Below are positions 17,497 through 25,992 of a DNA stretch of 64,000 bases, one piece after another. The notes below the pieces were generated by a model, which was not told the origin of the DNA, did no database searches, and saw only the letters and a program-made list of their open reading frames with translations. The stretch spans positions 558,001 through 622,000 of the forward strand of contig NZ_FOSK01000001.1 in the NCBI RefSeq assembly GCF_900114245.1. Direction: 5' to 3'. The stretch is from Pseudovibrio ascidiaceicola. GTDB lineage: Bacteria > Pseudomonadota > Alphaproteobacteria > Rhizobiales > Stappiaceae. The position numbers and the translations under genes were made by a program. The first letter of the stretch is position 1, and each line of letters starts with the position of its first letter.

Positions 17497-18042
17497 ATGA
17501 CAGAACCAGAAGTTGCACCTCTTGGACGCCTTCTAATCGTCGATGATGATCGTGCTTTCCAGCAGCGCTTGGAACGTGCGATGCAGAAACGAGGGTTTCA
17601 CACGGAAACCGCTGATGGCGTGAGAGAAGCGCTGAGTAAAGTTGCAGCACAGGCACCTGATTATGCTGTCGTAGACATGCGCCTCGAAGATGGCAGTGGT
17701 CTGGACGTGGTTGAAGCCATCCGCATGAAAAAGCCGGACGCGCGCGCAATCATCCTGACCGGCTATGGCAACATCGCAACCGCTGTAACAGCTGTAAAGC
17801 TTGGTGCCATTGACTATCTCGCAAAACCAGCTGATGCCGATGATATTCTGGCAGCGTTGACCCGTCGTCCAAACGATAAAGCCCCACCACCAGACAATCC
17901 AATGTCTGCTGACCGGGTTCGTTGGGAGCATATCCAGCGCGTTTACGAACTGTGTGACCGCAACGTTTCAGAGACAGCCCGTCGCCTGAACATGCACCGC
18001 AGAACGCTTCAGCGCATCCTGGCAAAGCGCGCACCGCGCTAA
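17497..18042 (+). CDS. regA: Response regulator RegA/ActR
   Basis: Partner of RegB. In the 181-residue product the receiver domain is 1-125 with phospho-acceptor Asp about 60 (YAVVDMRLEDGSGLDVV) and Lys in IDYLAKPADADD. It is joined by a Pro-rich linker (KAPPPDNP) to a Fis-type helix-turn-helix, NVSETARRLNMHRRTLQRIL, which is nearly invariant in this family. Separate from regB by 131 nt, so it may have its own promoter. A terminator follows. Confidence 0.95.
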   Translation: MTEPEVAPLGRLLIVDDDRAFQQRLERAMQKRGFHTETADGVREALSKVAAQAPDYAVVDMRLEDGSGLDVVEAIRMKKPDARAIILTGYGNIATAVTAVKLGAIDYLAKPADADDILAALTRRPNDKAPPPDNPMSADRVRWEHIQRVYELCDRNVSETARRLNMHRRTLQRILAKRAPR

Positions 18043-18067
18043 TCCAGAGCCTAGGCTACAGAAATAC

Positions 18068-18098
18068 AAAAGCGCGGCTCAAACCGCGCTTTAATTTT
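18068..18098. terminator. Bidirectional terminator between regA and yciB
   Basis: AAAGCGCGG and CCGCGCTTT pair around a 6-nt loop, followed on the plus strand by TTAATTTTG and on the minus strand by TTTTGTATTTC. It serves two convergent genes. Confidence 0.8.
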
Positions 18099-18125
18099 GT
18101 CTGCATGTAAGAAAGAGGGGGAGCT

Positions 18126-18764
18126 TTAGCTCTTCTCTTCGCTCTCAAGGCTGTGCTTCTGGATCAGCGGCAGCTGCATCATGGTGAAGACCATGGTGAT
18201 CGGCATGAAACCGAAAACTTTGAAGTCCACCCAGAAGTCCGTTGAGAAATTGCGCCAGACAAACTCATTGATCAGCGCCAGTACAAAGAAGAACACGCCC
18301 CAGCGCATCGTCAGCTTGCGCCAACCTTCAGCATCCAACTTGAAGGCGCTGTCAAACACATAGCCCAGCAGAGATTTGCCGAAGAACAGCCCGCCCAGCA
18401 AAATGGAGCCGAACAAGGTGTTCACGATGGTGGGCTTGAGCTTGATGAACAGATCATCCTGCAAATACAGCGTCAGTGCGCCAAACACGAGCACCACAAC
18501 ACCAGACACCATCGGCATCACAGGTAAATGGCGGGTCAGGATGTAGGACACGGTGAGGGAGATGGAGATTGCCACCATAAAGGCAGCCGTCGCAATAAAG
18601 ATCGGCTGACCAAGAGCACCCAGTGCAGGAAACATCTCGGCAAGCTGTGCGCCTCTGGAGTTGGCGATGAAGAAAACGCCCAATGGACCGAGCTCAAGGG
18701 CCAGTTTCAAAAGTGGCGAAACGTCTTGGCGCTCAGTTGTCTGCGTAGAGCGTTCTGAATTCAT
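18126..18764 (-). CDS. yciB: Inner-membrane septation protein YciB/IspZ
   Basis: A 212-residue polytopic membrane protein of the YciB (IspA/IspZ) family, linked to cell division and envelope integrity. Landmarks are [28 protein letters not shown], the [24 protein letters not shown] block, and the terminal [18 protein letters not shown]. The start ATG at 18764 has AAGGAAG about 9 nt upstream; a TTG at 18768-18770 is too close to that site. Convergent with regA. Confidence 0.93.
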   Translation of the reverse strand: MNSERSTQTTERQDVSPLLKLALELGPLGVFFIANSRGAQLAEMFPALGALGQPIFIATAAFMVAISISLTVSYILTRHLPVMPMVSGVVVLVFGALTLYLQDDLFIKLKPTIVNTLFGSILLGGLFFGKSLLGYVFDSAFKLDAEGWRKLTMRWGVFFFVLALINEFVWRNFSTDFWVDFKVFGFMPITMVFTMMQLPLIQKHSLESEEKS

Positions 18765-19216
18765 CTGCAAAGGCTTCCTTTTGTTGCTTTTCTCCCGACC
18801 TGAGAGATTTAAGCAGCAATTTTGCTATTAAAAGGGCAATTAAGAGCGAAATTGCAAAATCGTCAAGTTTTATGGCACCAATATAGCCGTTTTGAGGGAC
18901 CAAAGCCTTAATTATGCGTTCATCTTGCAATGCGAGAGGTGTTGCAGCCAACCAGGAAGTGTCAGTTTCGTTTGCTCGTTAGTGCTTAAGTTTGGATTGC
19001 ATTAGAAATATTAAGCAATCTATGGGTGTTTTGTGATCGTGTTTGATAGGTCTATTTGATTTTACTCATGAATTCCAAATTGTAAAAAGTAAAAATTATC
19101 AATTAGTTCGCGGTGAGTTTACGTCGACAGGGTGCATTGAATCTCATATTTATTAAAATACTGCACATATTGATGTGTAGTGGCGATATATCCAAATTCA
19201 TCTGGAACTACATATT
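18765..19216. other. A+T-rich intergenic region, 452 bp
   Basis: The half next to the 19217 gene is notably A+T-rich. An open frame on the minus strand (18733-18951, 72 codons from a TTG) has one hydrophobic stretch but no SD and overlaps the yciB start; I do not call it a gene. Confidence 0.5.
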
Positions 19217-19552
19217 ATGAAAACCACTCTTAAATGCCTCGCGGCCGCACTTCTGCTTAGCGCTTCTACACAGACTACCTTTGCTGGCCCTATTAAAGAT
19301 GCGATGATCAAGCACGCCACCATCGCGAGCTTCATTGGAGCAGAAAAAAGCTGCGGACTCACTATTCCTGATGAAAGGGGCAAAGCCCTGCTCGACGAAA
19401 TCAAGAGCGAAGATGAAGGGTATGTCATGAGCGTAGTCATGATGTCCATGGTGCATGAGCAAGTTGTTCAGAAAATCGAGGATCCTGCCGCTCGTGAAAA
19501 ATATTGCTCTGAGCTCATCGCCGAAGCGCGCGAGCAGGGTGTGATTGACTAA
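19217..19552 (+). CDS. Small secreted protein of unknown function
   Basis: A 111-residue protein with a signal peptide (MKTTLKCLAAALLLSAST, cleavage after TFA). The mature part is helical, with two cysteines (SCGLTIPDERG and KYCSELIAEA) that could form a disulfide. No family recognised. It lies in an A+T-rich setting and appears to be a single gene, with 452 bp upstream and 280 bp downstream free of other genes. Confidence 0.65.
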   Translation: MKTTLKCLAAALLLSASTQTTFAGPIKDAMIKHATIASFIGAEKSCGLTIPDERGKALLDEIKSEDEGYVMSVVMMSMVHEQVVQKIEDPAAREKYCSELIAEAREQGVID

Positions 19553-19832
19553 GTCAGCATTTATGCACTTGCTCGCTAGATCTTATGTTTGAGGTTGGGA
19601 GCTTCTGAAAGTCATTCGTGATTGAGCATTTTAAGGCGGCGCTTGGATTAAACCTCAGCTCCGCCTTTGTTGTTTCTGGTGGCACTCTCAAAACACTGAG
19701 CACCCCGGTAATCTCAGATGCAAACCTGCAAGGTCCATAAACAGATTGTGTCGCACTCTAAACACTAGAATTTCATTTCACCCGCAACCCCTGAGTGAGC
19801 TATGCTTTGTGCAGGTGGGATTTCCGGAAACG

Positions 19833-20324
19833 ATGATGTTTAAAGGTCTTTCTAAAATGGCTGTTCTTGCAATTCTTCTGGTCGCGCTTGTGGTTGGCGT
19901 CACTGTAAAGCTTATCTGGCAAAACTCTAAACTGCCAGATTATGTAGGTGTGCATGACGGTCAGTTTGCAGCCCTGCCCAATTCCCCCAATGCCGTCTCC
20001 TCTCAAACAGAAGATGCGACCCGCCGTGTTGAGCCTCTGCCCATGCTTGCCTCCTTTGAGATCACGCAGGCAGCTCTCACCAACACATTGCAGGAGATGG
20101 GCAAGAACAAGATCAGCAAGGTTGATGGACCTTACCTTCATGCCGTCTTCACAAGCTCAAGCATGGGCTACAACGACGATGTGGAGCTCTGGATTGATGA
20201 AGAAGCAGGTATCGTGCACTATCGCTCTCAGTCTCGGGTTGGCTATAGCGACATGGGCGCGAATAAGGCTCGCTACGAGCGCTTCAGAAGCATTTATTCC
20301 ACCTTCACTGACACCGAGAATTGA
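19833..20324 (+). CDS. Membrane-anchored DUF1499-like protein
   Basis: About 163 residues. An N-terminal membrane anchor (MAVLAILLVALVVGVTVKLIW) is followed by a soluble domain with SSQTEDATRRVEPLP, then LQEMGKNKI, YLHAVFTSSSMGYNDDVELWID, HYRSQSRVGYSDMGANKAR and YERFRSIY. The FTS...F-DDVE-W, RSQSRVGYSDMGANR-R-E series is the DUF1499 signature. The start at 19833 (ATGATG) is preceded by GGTGGGA; upstream in-frame starts add nothing recognisable. Function unknown. Confidence 0.8.
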   Translation: MMFKGLSKMAVLAILLVALVVGVTVKLIWQNSKLPDYVGVHDGQFAALPNSPNAVSSQTEDATRRVEPLPMLASFEITQAALTNTLQEMGKNKISKVDGPYLHAVFTSSSMGYNDDVELWIDEEAGIVHYRSQSRVGYSDMGANKARYERFRSIYSTFTDTEN

Positions 20325-20501
20325 CTCAGAGGCAACTAACACACCTGTGAGTTTCGCAGAGTCAATATCTCCTTGAAATGACTCATGAATCTACCTGAAG
20401 ACATGCAATATACCTGACTCTGCGGGAGATAAACCGCAGAAACCTTGAGACTCACAAATCTGTAAGTAGCCGGTGAGTCTGAAGCGGGTCAGTAAGGGAG
20501 C

Positions 20502-21209
20502 TTACTTGCTGCAGTGGCTTTGGCATTTGAAAAAGATGAAGCTCGGGTTCTTCTGCAGCTTCTCATAGTGGATCGGAGATTTCTCCTTCATCTCCGCAGC
20601 TGGCATCCCTTCACGCAGGTCTACAACACACATTCCGGCACCGGAGAGCCAGCCAAAAAGCATAGAGAGCGGGCGGCGATAAAAACTCACCTTCACCGGC
20701 ATGCCAATAGTGTTCCATTCCTCAGTCACATGCTCCTGACGCAAGTAGCTGCCGCTTGGAGAACACTGCGCATCCACCAGCGGATGGTGCGTTGAAAACA
20801 CGAAGTATCCACCCGGCTTCAGTACCTGTCCGATATCGTTAAAAAGCTTGTCCAGATCCTCGACGTAATGGATCATCAACGGACAGATCACCAGATCGAA
20901 CTTGCCTTCCAGCTTGTCCGGTAACCCATCAGACAAGTCGGAGGTGTAGCACTTCACGTTGTCGTCCAGCTTCTCTTTCACCAGCTTCAGCATCTGCTCA
21001 GATTCATCAATGCAGGTTACATCGGCTCCGTGATCATAGAGAAATTGCGCGTAGACACCTGGCCCACATCCTAGGTCAAGAACCTTCAGACCCTGCAACG
21101 GAGGCAGCATGCCAAGCAGCGTTGGTCGCTCTAAAAGAGCATTGTAGATGTTCTCCTGAATGGCCTCATCATATTGCTCGGCAAATTCGCTATACAACCG
21201 AGATGTCAT
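20502..21209 (-). CDS. Class I SAM-dependent methyltransferase
   Basis: A 235-residue protein with the UbiE/Methyltransf_11 fold. Motif I is VLDLGCGPGVYAQFL, motif II acidic CIDES, motif IV FDLVICPLMIHYVEDL, and post-motif LKPGGYFVFSTHHP. Substrate unknown; the C-terminal region (EWNTIGMPVKVSFYRRPLS) resembles small-molecule methyltransferases. Monocistronic on the minus strand. The 177 bp beyond its stop contain several GACTC/GAGTC copies and a CTGCGG/CCGCAG stem. Confidence 0.85.
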   Translation of the reverse strand: MTSRLYSEFAEQYDEAIQENIYNALLERPTLLGMLPPLQGLKVLDLGCGPGVYAQFLYDHGADVTCIDESEQMLKLVKEKLDDNVKCYTSDLSDGLPDKLEGKFDLVICPLMIHYVEDLDKLFNDIGQVLKPGGYFVFSTHHPLVDAQCSPSGSYLRQEHVTEEWNTIGMPVKVSFYRRPLSMLFGWLSGAGMCVVDLREGMPAAEMKEKSPIHYEKLQKNPSFIFFKCQSHCSK

Positions 21210-21466
21210 TCACGCACTCCGCATCAAACACATGTTCCCGAAACAGACCTCTGATCATCACCTAGGAATATGCGACAAAACCATAATTAAAAGCAGCCGG
21301 AACCAACCGGAATAAAGGTAAATACCCTTTAAAATCCGTGTTTCTGCCATGCTGCCAGAACAGCCTTGTATGAGTCTAACCCGAAAAATCTGTGTCACGA
21401 TGGCGGCAAGCTCAAGCTCATATCGCAGCGACAACGAGGTGCCAGAACCCCTGAAAAACGGCAGAG

Positions 21467-22522
21467 CTACCGCTTTTCCCGTAAGAGCCAGATAAAGAAA
21501 ATCCCGCCAATAAGCCCGGTAATGATGCCAATCGGCATGTCTTCCGGCTTCATCAGCGTCCGTGCAGCAGCATCTGCAAGCAATAGAAAGATCGCCCCAA
21601 ACAGCGCTGAAACAGGGATCAGGCGTCGATAATCGCCGCCAACAAACAACCGCACAATATGAGGCACCATAAGTCCCACAAACCCGATCATGCCGGAAAA
21701 CGCGACCATAACACCCGTAATCAGCGCACCAATCACAAAGGTTTCCAGCCGGAATGCACCAACGGATATACCAAGCGTTGTCGCCGTCTCATCGCCAATT
21801 GTCATTGCGTTGAAGTGTCCAGCCCGAAACCACAGCCAGAGCCCGCATAAAGCAAGCACCACCAGCGGGTAGGCGAGATGCCCCCACTGTGCCAGCCCCA
21901 ATCCGCCCAGCATCCAGTAAACCACAGTATGCGTCGCCCGTGGGTCTGCCAGAAAGATGAGAATATTGGCGCCAGCCATCAGCACAAAACTCACCGCCAC
22001 ACCGGTTAGCACCAGACGGTCGGCACTGGTCGCGCTTGTAAACTTCGCCACGCCAATCACCAGCAGTGTTGCCCCAAGAGCACCCAGAAACGCCAGCAAA
22101 GGCACGGTGAGCATCCCCAAAAACAGCCCCGTATGCAGCAGAGCCAATACGGCCCCAAACGCACCACCAGCTGAAATGCCGATTAGGTGCGGGTCCGCCA
22201 GTGGGTTGCGGGTGACGGATTGAAGGCAGGCTCCCACGATGGAAAGCCCGGCCCCCACCATGATCGCCAGCAGTGCACGAGGCAGGCGGATCTCCCAGAG
22301 AATGCTCTCCCGCCCCAGCGACCAGCTCGGCTCAACCGTGCCCGGCACCAGTTTGTTGGCAAGAACACCCCACACAGTCTCCATGGAAATGGAAACCGCC
22401 CCAACGGAGACCGCAAGGCAGACAGAAAGAACCAGCGCAGCCAATCCCACGCAGCAAATCTGCAGCAAATGATGAGAAGAGCCCTCTTTGGGGGCTACAA
22501 CAACACCGGTTCCTTCGCTCAT
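21467..22522 (-). CDS. btuC: FecCD/BtuC-family ABC transporter permease
   Basis: A 351-residue inner-membrane permease with about ten TM segments. Family signatures are LWEIRLPRALLAIMVGAGLSIVGACLQSVTRNPLADPHLIGIS, MLGGLGLAQWG and the coupling region FVGLMVPHIVRLFVGGDYR. It imports a metal chelate or cobalamin with the upstream ATPase and binding protein. The start is 2 nt after the binding protein stop. The symbol is assigned from the cobalamin riboswitch that heads the operon; the permease fold alone would also fit siderophores. Confidence 0.85.
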   Translation of the reverse strand: MSEGTGVVVAPKEGSSHHLLQICCVGLAALVLSVCLAVSVGAVSISMETVWGVLANKLVPGTVEPSWSLGRESILWEIRLPRALLAIMVGAGLSIVGACLQSVTRNPLADPHLIGISAGGAFGAVLALLHTGLFLGMLTVPLLAFLGALGATLLVIGVAKFTSATSADRLVLTGVAVSFVLMAGANILIFLADPRATHTVVYWMLGGLGLAQWGHLAYPLVVLALCGLWLWFRAGHFNAMTIGDETATTLGISVGAFRLETFVIGALITGVMVAFSGMIGFVGLMVPHIVRLFVGGDYRRLIPVSALFGAIFLLLADAAARTLMKPEDMPIGIITGLIGGIFFIWLLREKR

Positions 22523-22524
22523 TG

Positions 22525-23463
22525 TTAGTTACCCCAGAATGCGGTTGCGAGTTTCTTGATCGCCTTGATGTTCCGCGGGCCCGGAGTTGCTTCAGCATAT
22601 TCCAGCGTCACGAACCGGTCATTCTTCACCGCATCCATATCCGCAAAGGCGGGGTTGTTGAGCATGAACTCACGCTTCTGTGCAGCAGTCACTTCGCCGT
22701 AGTTGATAATCACGATCACTTCCGGGTTGGTCTCAACCACAGCCTCCCAGTTCACGCGCACCCAGCTCTTATCCAAGGTATCCGTCACGTTGGTACCGCC
22801 AGCAGCCTCAATCAGCGCGGTTGGCATCCCATAACGACCAGCAGTGAACGGAGAATCTTCACCTCCGTCATAAACAAACACACGCAGAGGTGTATCAGCG
22901 GCCTTCAGGCCAGCTTTGAACTGCGCAAGGTCTTCGCGATAAGCCTGTACCAACGCTTCCGCCCGCTCTTCAACATCAAAGATGCGGCCAAGGTTCAAAA
23001 GGTCATTGTACATGTCATCCATGGAAACCTTTGGCTTCTCGCCAATATGGATGCAGCTCTCGGTCAGCTCATAAACCTTGATCCCAAACGGTGCCAGAGT
23101 TTCCGGCGTAACCGGGCCGCCAACCTTCATGCCGTAATTCCATCCGGCAAAAAAGAAGTCCGCATCAGCCCCAATCAACACTTCTTTGCTTGGGTATTTG
23201 GGAGCAAGCTCCGGCAATACAGCCACCTGATCAGTCAATTCTTCATCCAGCGTTTTCCAGCCAGAAATGCCAGTGTAACCCGCCATGTTGTCCTGCAATT
23301 CCAAAGCCAGCATCATCTCGGTGAGATTGGAGTCGTTGGAAATGGCCCGCTGCGGAACACCATCAAATGTGACGGTGCGGTTGCAGCTCTGTACGGAAAC
23401 CTCTGCCAGCGCAGCGGAGGAAGAAAGCAGCGCCACAGCCAGCGCTAAACCAAGCTTTTTCAT
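22525..23463 (-). CDS. btuF: Periplasmic substrate-binding protein of the B12-type ABC importer
   Basis: A 312-residue class III binding protein (BtuF/FhuD-like) with a signal peptide (MKKLGLALAVALLSSSAALA-EV). It has two lobes joined by a long helix (MYNDLLNLGRIFDVEERAEALV). It contains LIGADADFFFAGW, FVYDGGEDSPFTAGRYGMP and VIVIINYGEVTAAQKREF. The glutamates that usually contact the permease are plausible but cannot be assigned by eye. It lies 11 nt after the ATPase gene. Ligand is cobalamin or a precursor by riboswitch context. Confidence 0.85.
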   Translation of the reverse strand: MKKLGLALAVALLSSSAALAEVSVQSCNRTVTFDGVPQRAISNDSNLTEMMLALELQDNMAGYTGISGWKTLDEELTDQVAVLPELAPKYPSKEVLIGADADFFFAGWNYGMKVGGPVTPETLAPFGIKVYELTESCIHIGEKPKVSMDDMYNDLLNLGRIFDVEERAEALVQAYREDLAQFKAGLKAADTPLRVFVYDGGEDSPFTAGRYGMPTALIEAAGGTNVTDTLDKSWVRVNWEAVVETNPEVIVIINYGEVTAAQKREFMLNNPAFADMDAVKNDRFVTLEYAEATPGPRNIKAIKKLATAFWGN

Positions 23464-23474
23464 GAAAAGTGTCC

Positions 23475-24257
23475 TTATGAGTGAAGATCGAAAGTTAAAA
23501 GAGATTGTTGTCGGTCCATCAGCTGATCGCGTGTCGTGCGCACCTGAAAGGCCTGAGAAACCAATGCGGGAGAGAGGATCTGCTCCGGCGCCCCAAAGCC
23601 AAGCATCTGCCCGTGATCGAGCAGCAGAATCTGGTCACACACCTGCGCCGCCATGTTCAGGTCATGCAAACTGGTGATGATCGTTAGATCCAGCTCCTCA
23701 ATAAGCTTGAGGATTTCCAGCTGATGGCGAATGTCGAGATGGTTGGTCGGCTCATCCAAAATGAGCAGCTCTGGCTCCTGCGCCAACGCCCGCGCCACCA
23801 TAACCCGCTGCCGCTCTCCGCCAGAAAGCGTGCCAAACAACCGTCCGGCCAATGCATCCAGCTGCAAAGCGCGGATCGCACGGTCCACCACTTGCCGGTC
23901 TCGCTCTCCGGAAGCTGCCAACCCACTGCGATACGGCGTGCGTCCCAGCTCCACAATCTCACGCACCCTTAGCGCAAAATCCGTCGGCTGTTCTTGCAAC
24001 ACCGCCGCCACCCGCTGTGCCGTGCTCTTGGCGGAGAGGGACCAGATGTCATCACCACCAACGCAAACTTGCCCGGTCATGGGCTTGTTGAACCGATAGA
24101 GCAATCGCAGCAGCGTAGATTTGCCAGCCCCGTTCGCGCCCACCACACCAAGCGTCTGACCCGCAGCCAGCTCAAAGCTTAGCGGCTTTAAAACAAGCGC
24201 ACTCCTACGATCAGGTGCCCACGAAATATCGCGGACCGAAACAGAAGTCGCGCTCAT
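23475..24257 (-). CDS. btuD: ATP-binding protein of the B12-type ABC importer
   Basis: About 260 residues. Walker A GANGAGKST, Q-loop AVLQEQPTDF, signature LSGGERQRVMVARAL, Walker B LLILDEPTNHLD and H-loop TSLHDLN identify an FecE/BtuD-type ATPase. First gene of the three-gene minus-strand operon. Two ATGs (24263 and 24257) are six bases apart; GGAAAGG is better spaced for 24257. Upstream lie a Zur-like palindrome and a cobalamin riboswitch. Confidence 0.88.
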   Translation of the reverse strand: MSATSVSVRDISWAPDRRSALVLKPLSFELAAGQTLGVVGANGAGKSTLLRLLYRFNKPMTGQVCVGGDDIWSLSAKSTAQRVAAVLQEQPTDFALRVREIVELGRTPYRSGLAASGERDRQVVDRAIRALQLDALAGRLFGTLSGGERQRVMVARALAQEPELLILDEPTNHLDIRHQLEILKLIEELDLTIITSLHDLNMAAQVCDQILLLDHGQMLGFGAPEQILSPALVSQAFQVRTTRDQLMDRQQSLLTFDLHS

Positions 24258-24386
24258 GAGCATGCGCCTTTCCGTAGGGCGCTGCGCCACAGCAAACAGC
24301 TCTGCCAACCTAAGTCATTGAAAAATTTAGAAACAGGGTCACGCATTCAGCCAATCCAACCAGTACCATATCCGCATTGATAATAT

Positions 24387-24406
24387 TGTAACGTTATAAC
24401 GTTACA
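24387..24406. promoter_or_regulatory. Perfect 20-bp palindrome, Zur-like box
   Basis: The core GTAACGTTATAACGTTAC with flanking T and A is a perfect palindrome. The centre GTTATAAC matches the core of known Zur (zinc uptake regulator) operators in Proteobacteria. It lies 130 bp upstream of btuD and downstream of the cobalamin riboswitch. Binding by Zur is an inference from motif shape. Confidence 0.6.
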
Positions 24407-24432
24407 TCAATTGTCGAGTTCTGATCAAAAAG

Positions 24433-24516
24433 TCAAGCGCAATCGCAGACAGAAAACCGCCGGCCCGAACAAACGGCCCAAAACAAACTAAGAGAAAGAG
24501 TGGAAGAAGATCTCAT
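24433..24516 (-). CDS. Possible 27-codon leader ORF 2 between riboswitch and btuD
   Basis: Starts ATG at 24516 with GGAGGG about 5 nt upstream and encodes MRSSSTLSLSLFWAVCSGRR and seven more residues. It overlaps the end of the preceding small ORF in another frame, as coupled leader ORFs do. No family is recognisable in so short a sequence; it may be chance. Confidence 0.25.
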   Translation of the reverse strand: MRSSSTLSLSLFWAVCSGRRFSVCDCA

Positions 24517-24586
24517 AACGCCCTCCGCGCAAAGGCAGGGGCAAACAGAAACCGGATATGTGACAGGCTTTCGCCAATGCAACCAT
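24488..24586 (-). CDS. Possible 32-codon leader ORF 1 downstream of the cobalamin riboswitch
   Basis: Starts ATG at 24586 with a strong AAGGAG about 5 nt upstream and encodes MVALAKACHISGFCLPLPLR and 12 more residues. The SD directly follows a CCGGG/CCCGG stem at the end of the riboswitch, so it is well placed for ligand-controlled translation. It could be a real small protein, a leader peptide or chance. Confidence 0.3.
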   Translation of the reverse strand: MVALAKACHISGFCLPLPLRGGRYEIFFHSFS

Positions 24587-24629
24587 TATGGCTCCTTCCG
24601 GGACGCCCCGCCCGGGTTGAAGTGAAACA

Positions 24630-24815
24630 TAATGGCAGGTCTCCTGACTCGCGGGTCTGTGCTCAGCCAGCCTTCCCGGATCTCTCCAGTGGCATGCTTG
24701 GCCTCGCTCTCCGCTTACAGTTGCGGGGGCAGTCACGGAATTAGCGCCTGTTGGCTACACTTCACCGTGTTCCCTTTTAATCCCGAGGCCTTTCGCTCCC
24801 CAGGAACCATAGGTG
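24630..24815 (-). promoter_or_regulatory. Cobalamin riboswitch
   Basis: Read on the minus strand, the expected blocks are in order: GGGAACACGGTG, GCTAATTCCGTGACTGCCCC, CGCAACTGTAAGCGGAGAG, GCCACTGG, GGGAAGGCTGG and the B12 box GAGTCAGGAGACCTGCC (24634-24650). Adenosylcobalamin binding normally shuts down the downstream gene. The next genes on this strand are the btuDFC-like importer, about 370 nt away. A GC-rich stem just after the B12 box is followed by an SD rather than a T-run, suggesting translational control. Confidence 0.92.
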
Positions 24816-25051
24816 CGCATACTGAGTATTGAGCCCCCCAATTGCAAGAGGTTTCGCAAACGAACCTGAAACGCTGTTGATAGCAACTGCCAGCACTATA
24901 CTTGAGATGCGCACATACTTTGGCAAAATCAGCCCAAGCTTTCCATGAATTTCACTTGTGACATTGGCTTGCTAGGCTCTTGGCAATGATCAAACAGAGA
25001 TTGCTTCAATTCACCAACTTTGACCATCCGGATAGCAATAAGTGAAAAGAG

Positions 25052-25567
25052 ATGAAAACAGTCATTAAAAAGACTTCGCTAATCGCGTGTGTCTTTGCTG
25101 CCTGTTTTGCAGTTTCGGGATGTTTATTGACTGGAGCTATTCTTCCAGCCCCTGGGTATACTGAGATTGTGAAAATCGACTCATCATTGACGAACCAGGA
25201 GCTTTCTCGCAATTTGCTTGCTATCTTTAGAAATCACGGTATCGCACCGTGTGCATGGTCAAGGCTAAGTCCCGAGTTCTATGACGCGGTCAATTACTCA
25301 GCTTACTATAGATCGCTGAATGGTTGCATTTGGGAAGCTTATCATCAGCCAGAGCAACCAAAAGTGAATGCCGATAAATCCACAATCGTTATTGGAGACT
25401 TCCCTGAGTACAATAACAATGTAGCAGGGCAATCAGCGAGATTTCGAAGACTTAGCAACAACGAGTTGGAGGTTACGGTAAAAGGACAAGGTCCCTACTA
25501 CATGAAGCTCCCAAACAAAAAAATCGCTCAAAAATTTGCGCGGATTATCAAAGAAAACTTGCAATAA
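25052..25567 (+). CDS. Predicted lipoprotein of unknown function
   Basis: A 171-residue protein with a lipoprotein signal peptide: basic start MKTVIKK, hydrophobic ACVFAACFAV, lipobox VSGC (Cys 24). The mature part has two further Cys (APCAWS and LNGCIWEAY) and a C-terminal basic helix KKIAQKFARIIKENL. A+T-rich and codon-poor relative to its neighbours, which hints at transfer. No family recognised. It stands alone between the riboswitch region and the repeat patch. Confidence 0.65.
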   Translation: MKTVIKKTSLIACVFAACFAVSGCLLTGAILPAPGYTEIVKIDSSLTNQELSRNLLAIFRNHGIAPCAWSRLSPEFYDAVNYSAYYRSLNGCIWEAYHQPEQPKVNADKSTIVIGDFPEYNNNVAGQSARFRRLSNNELEVTVKGQGPYYMKLPNKKIAQKFARIIKENLQ

Positions 25568-25584
25568 CGACCAGCTCCCCCCAC

Positions 25585-25700
25585 CGTCTTCCCGGACAAA
25601 CGCAGTGCAGATCCGGGATCCAGAGCGATACGCTTAGGCATAAGCCACGACACAAACAAGTTGCTAACCCCCGTCATCCACGTCCCTGTCAAAACTACCA
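25585..25700. repeat. REP-like intergenic repeat, copy 1
   Basis: CCCGGA (25591-25596) and TCCGGG (25612-25617) flank CAAACGCAGTGCAGA, followed by GATCCAGAGCGATACGCTTAG and a tail CCCCCGTCATCCACGTCCC. It matches copy 2 almost base for base at the head. Repeats of the form CCCGGACAAGCGCAGCGCAGATCCGGG are scattered widely in alphaproteobacterial genomes. Confidence 0.8.
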
Positions 25701-25761
25701 GTTTGACAGAGCAATTGCCTCATCCCATCCTCATGCATGAAGCGCACAAGCCCTTTGTTAT

Positions 25762-25845
25762 GGGCGGGAGGGTGGTGAATAAAATACCCTTTCGGGGGGA
25801 ATAAACCCGCTTGACTGTCTGCAGGTTTCGAACGTCCCGCCCGCC
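25762..25845 (+). repeat. Structured three-stem element, copy 1
   Basis: Outer arms GGGCGGGA (25762-25769) and TCCCGCCC (25835-25842) enclose a CCCT-TTCG-GGGG hairpin and a second hairpin ending in CTGTCTGCAGGTTTC. The same three-stem layout recurs at 26118-26204. The shape recalls phage C4 antisense RNAs, which are built of three stems, but I cannot confirm family membership. Strand is a guess. Confidence 0.6.
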
Positions 25846-25865
25846 AAAGAGGTCTCACGCCACCC

Positions 25866-25992
25866 GTCGCCATCCCGGACAAGCGCAGCGCAGATCCGGG
25901 ATCCAGAGCGACATGCTCAGGCATAAGTCGCACCGCCAAACACGAGCAAACCCCGCCATCCACATCCCTGTAAAAATTGTCAATTTGACAAC
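25866..25992. repeat. REP-like intergenic repeat, copy 2
   Basis: TCCCGGA (25873-25879) and TCCGGGA (25895-25901) flank CAAGCGCAGCGCAGA; GATCCAGAGCGACATGCTCA and CCCCGCCATCCACATCCCTG follow as in copy 1. Together with the structured element after it, it forms the second unit of a duplicated R-E module. Confidence 0.8.

Noticed and set aside
18733-18951. 72-codon ORF overlapping the yciB start
   Set aside because: Starts only at TTG, no SD, and overlaps a well-supported start region; the single hydrophobic stretch is not enough.
22273-23448. 391-codon plus-strand ORF across the importer permease and binding-protein genes
   Set aside because: It is antisense to two strongly supported genes and shows no domain; a by-product of their codon bias.
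24587-24736. Upstream extension of leader ORF 1 starting with a GTG inside the cobalamin riboswitch
   Set aside because: It reads through the conserved riboswitch core; only the part from the SD-preceded ATG at 24586 is considered.
25820-25845. tRNA-like T-loop sequence (GCAGGTTTCGAACG)
   Set aside because: There is no acceptor, D-arm or anticodon arm, and the same segment is part of the three-stem element.
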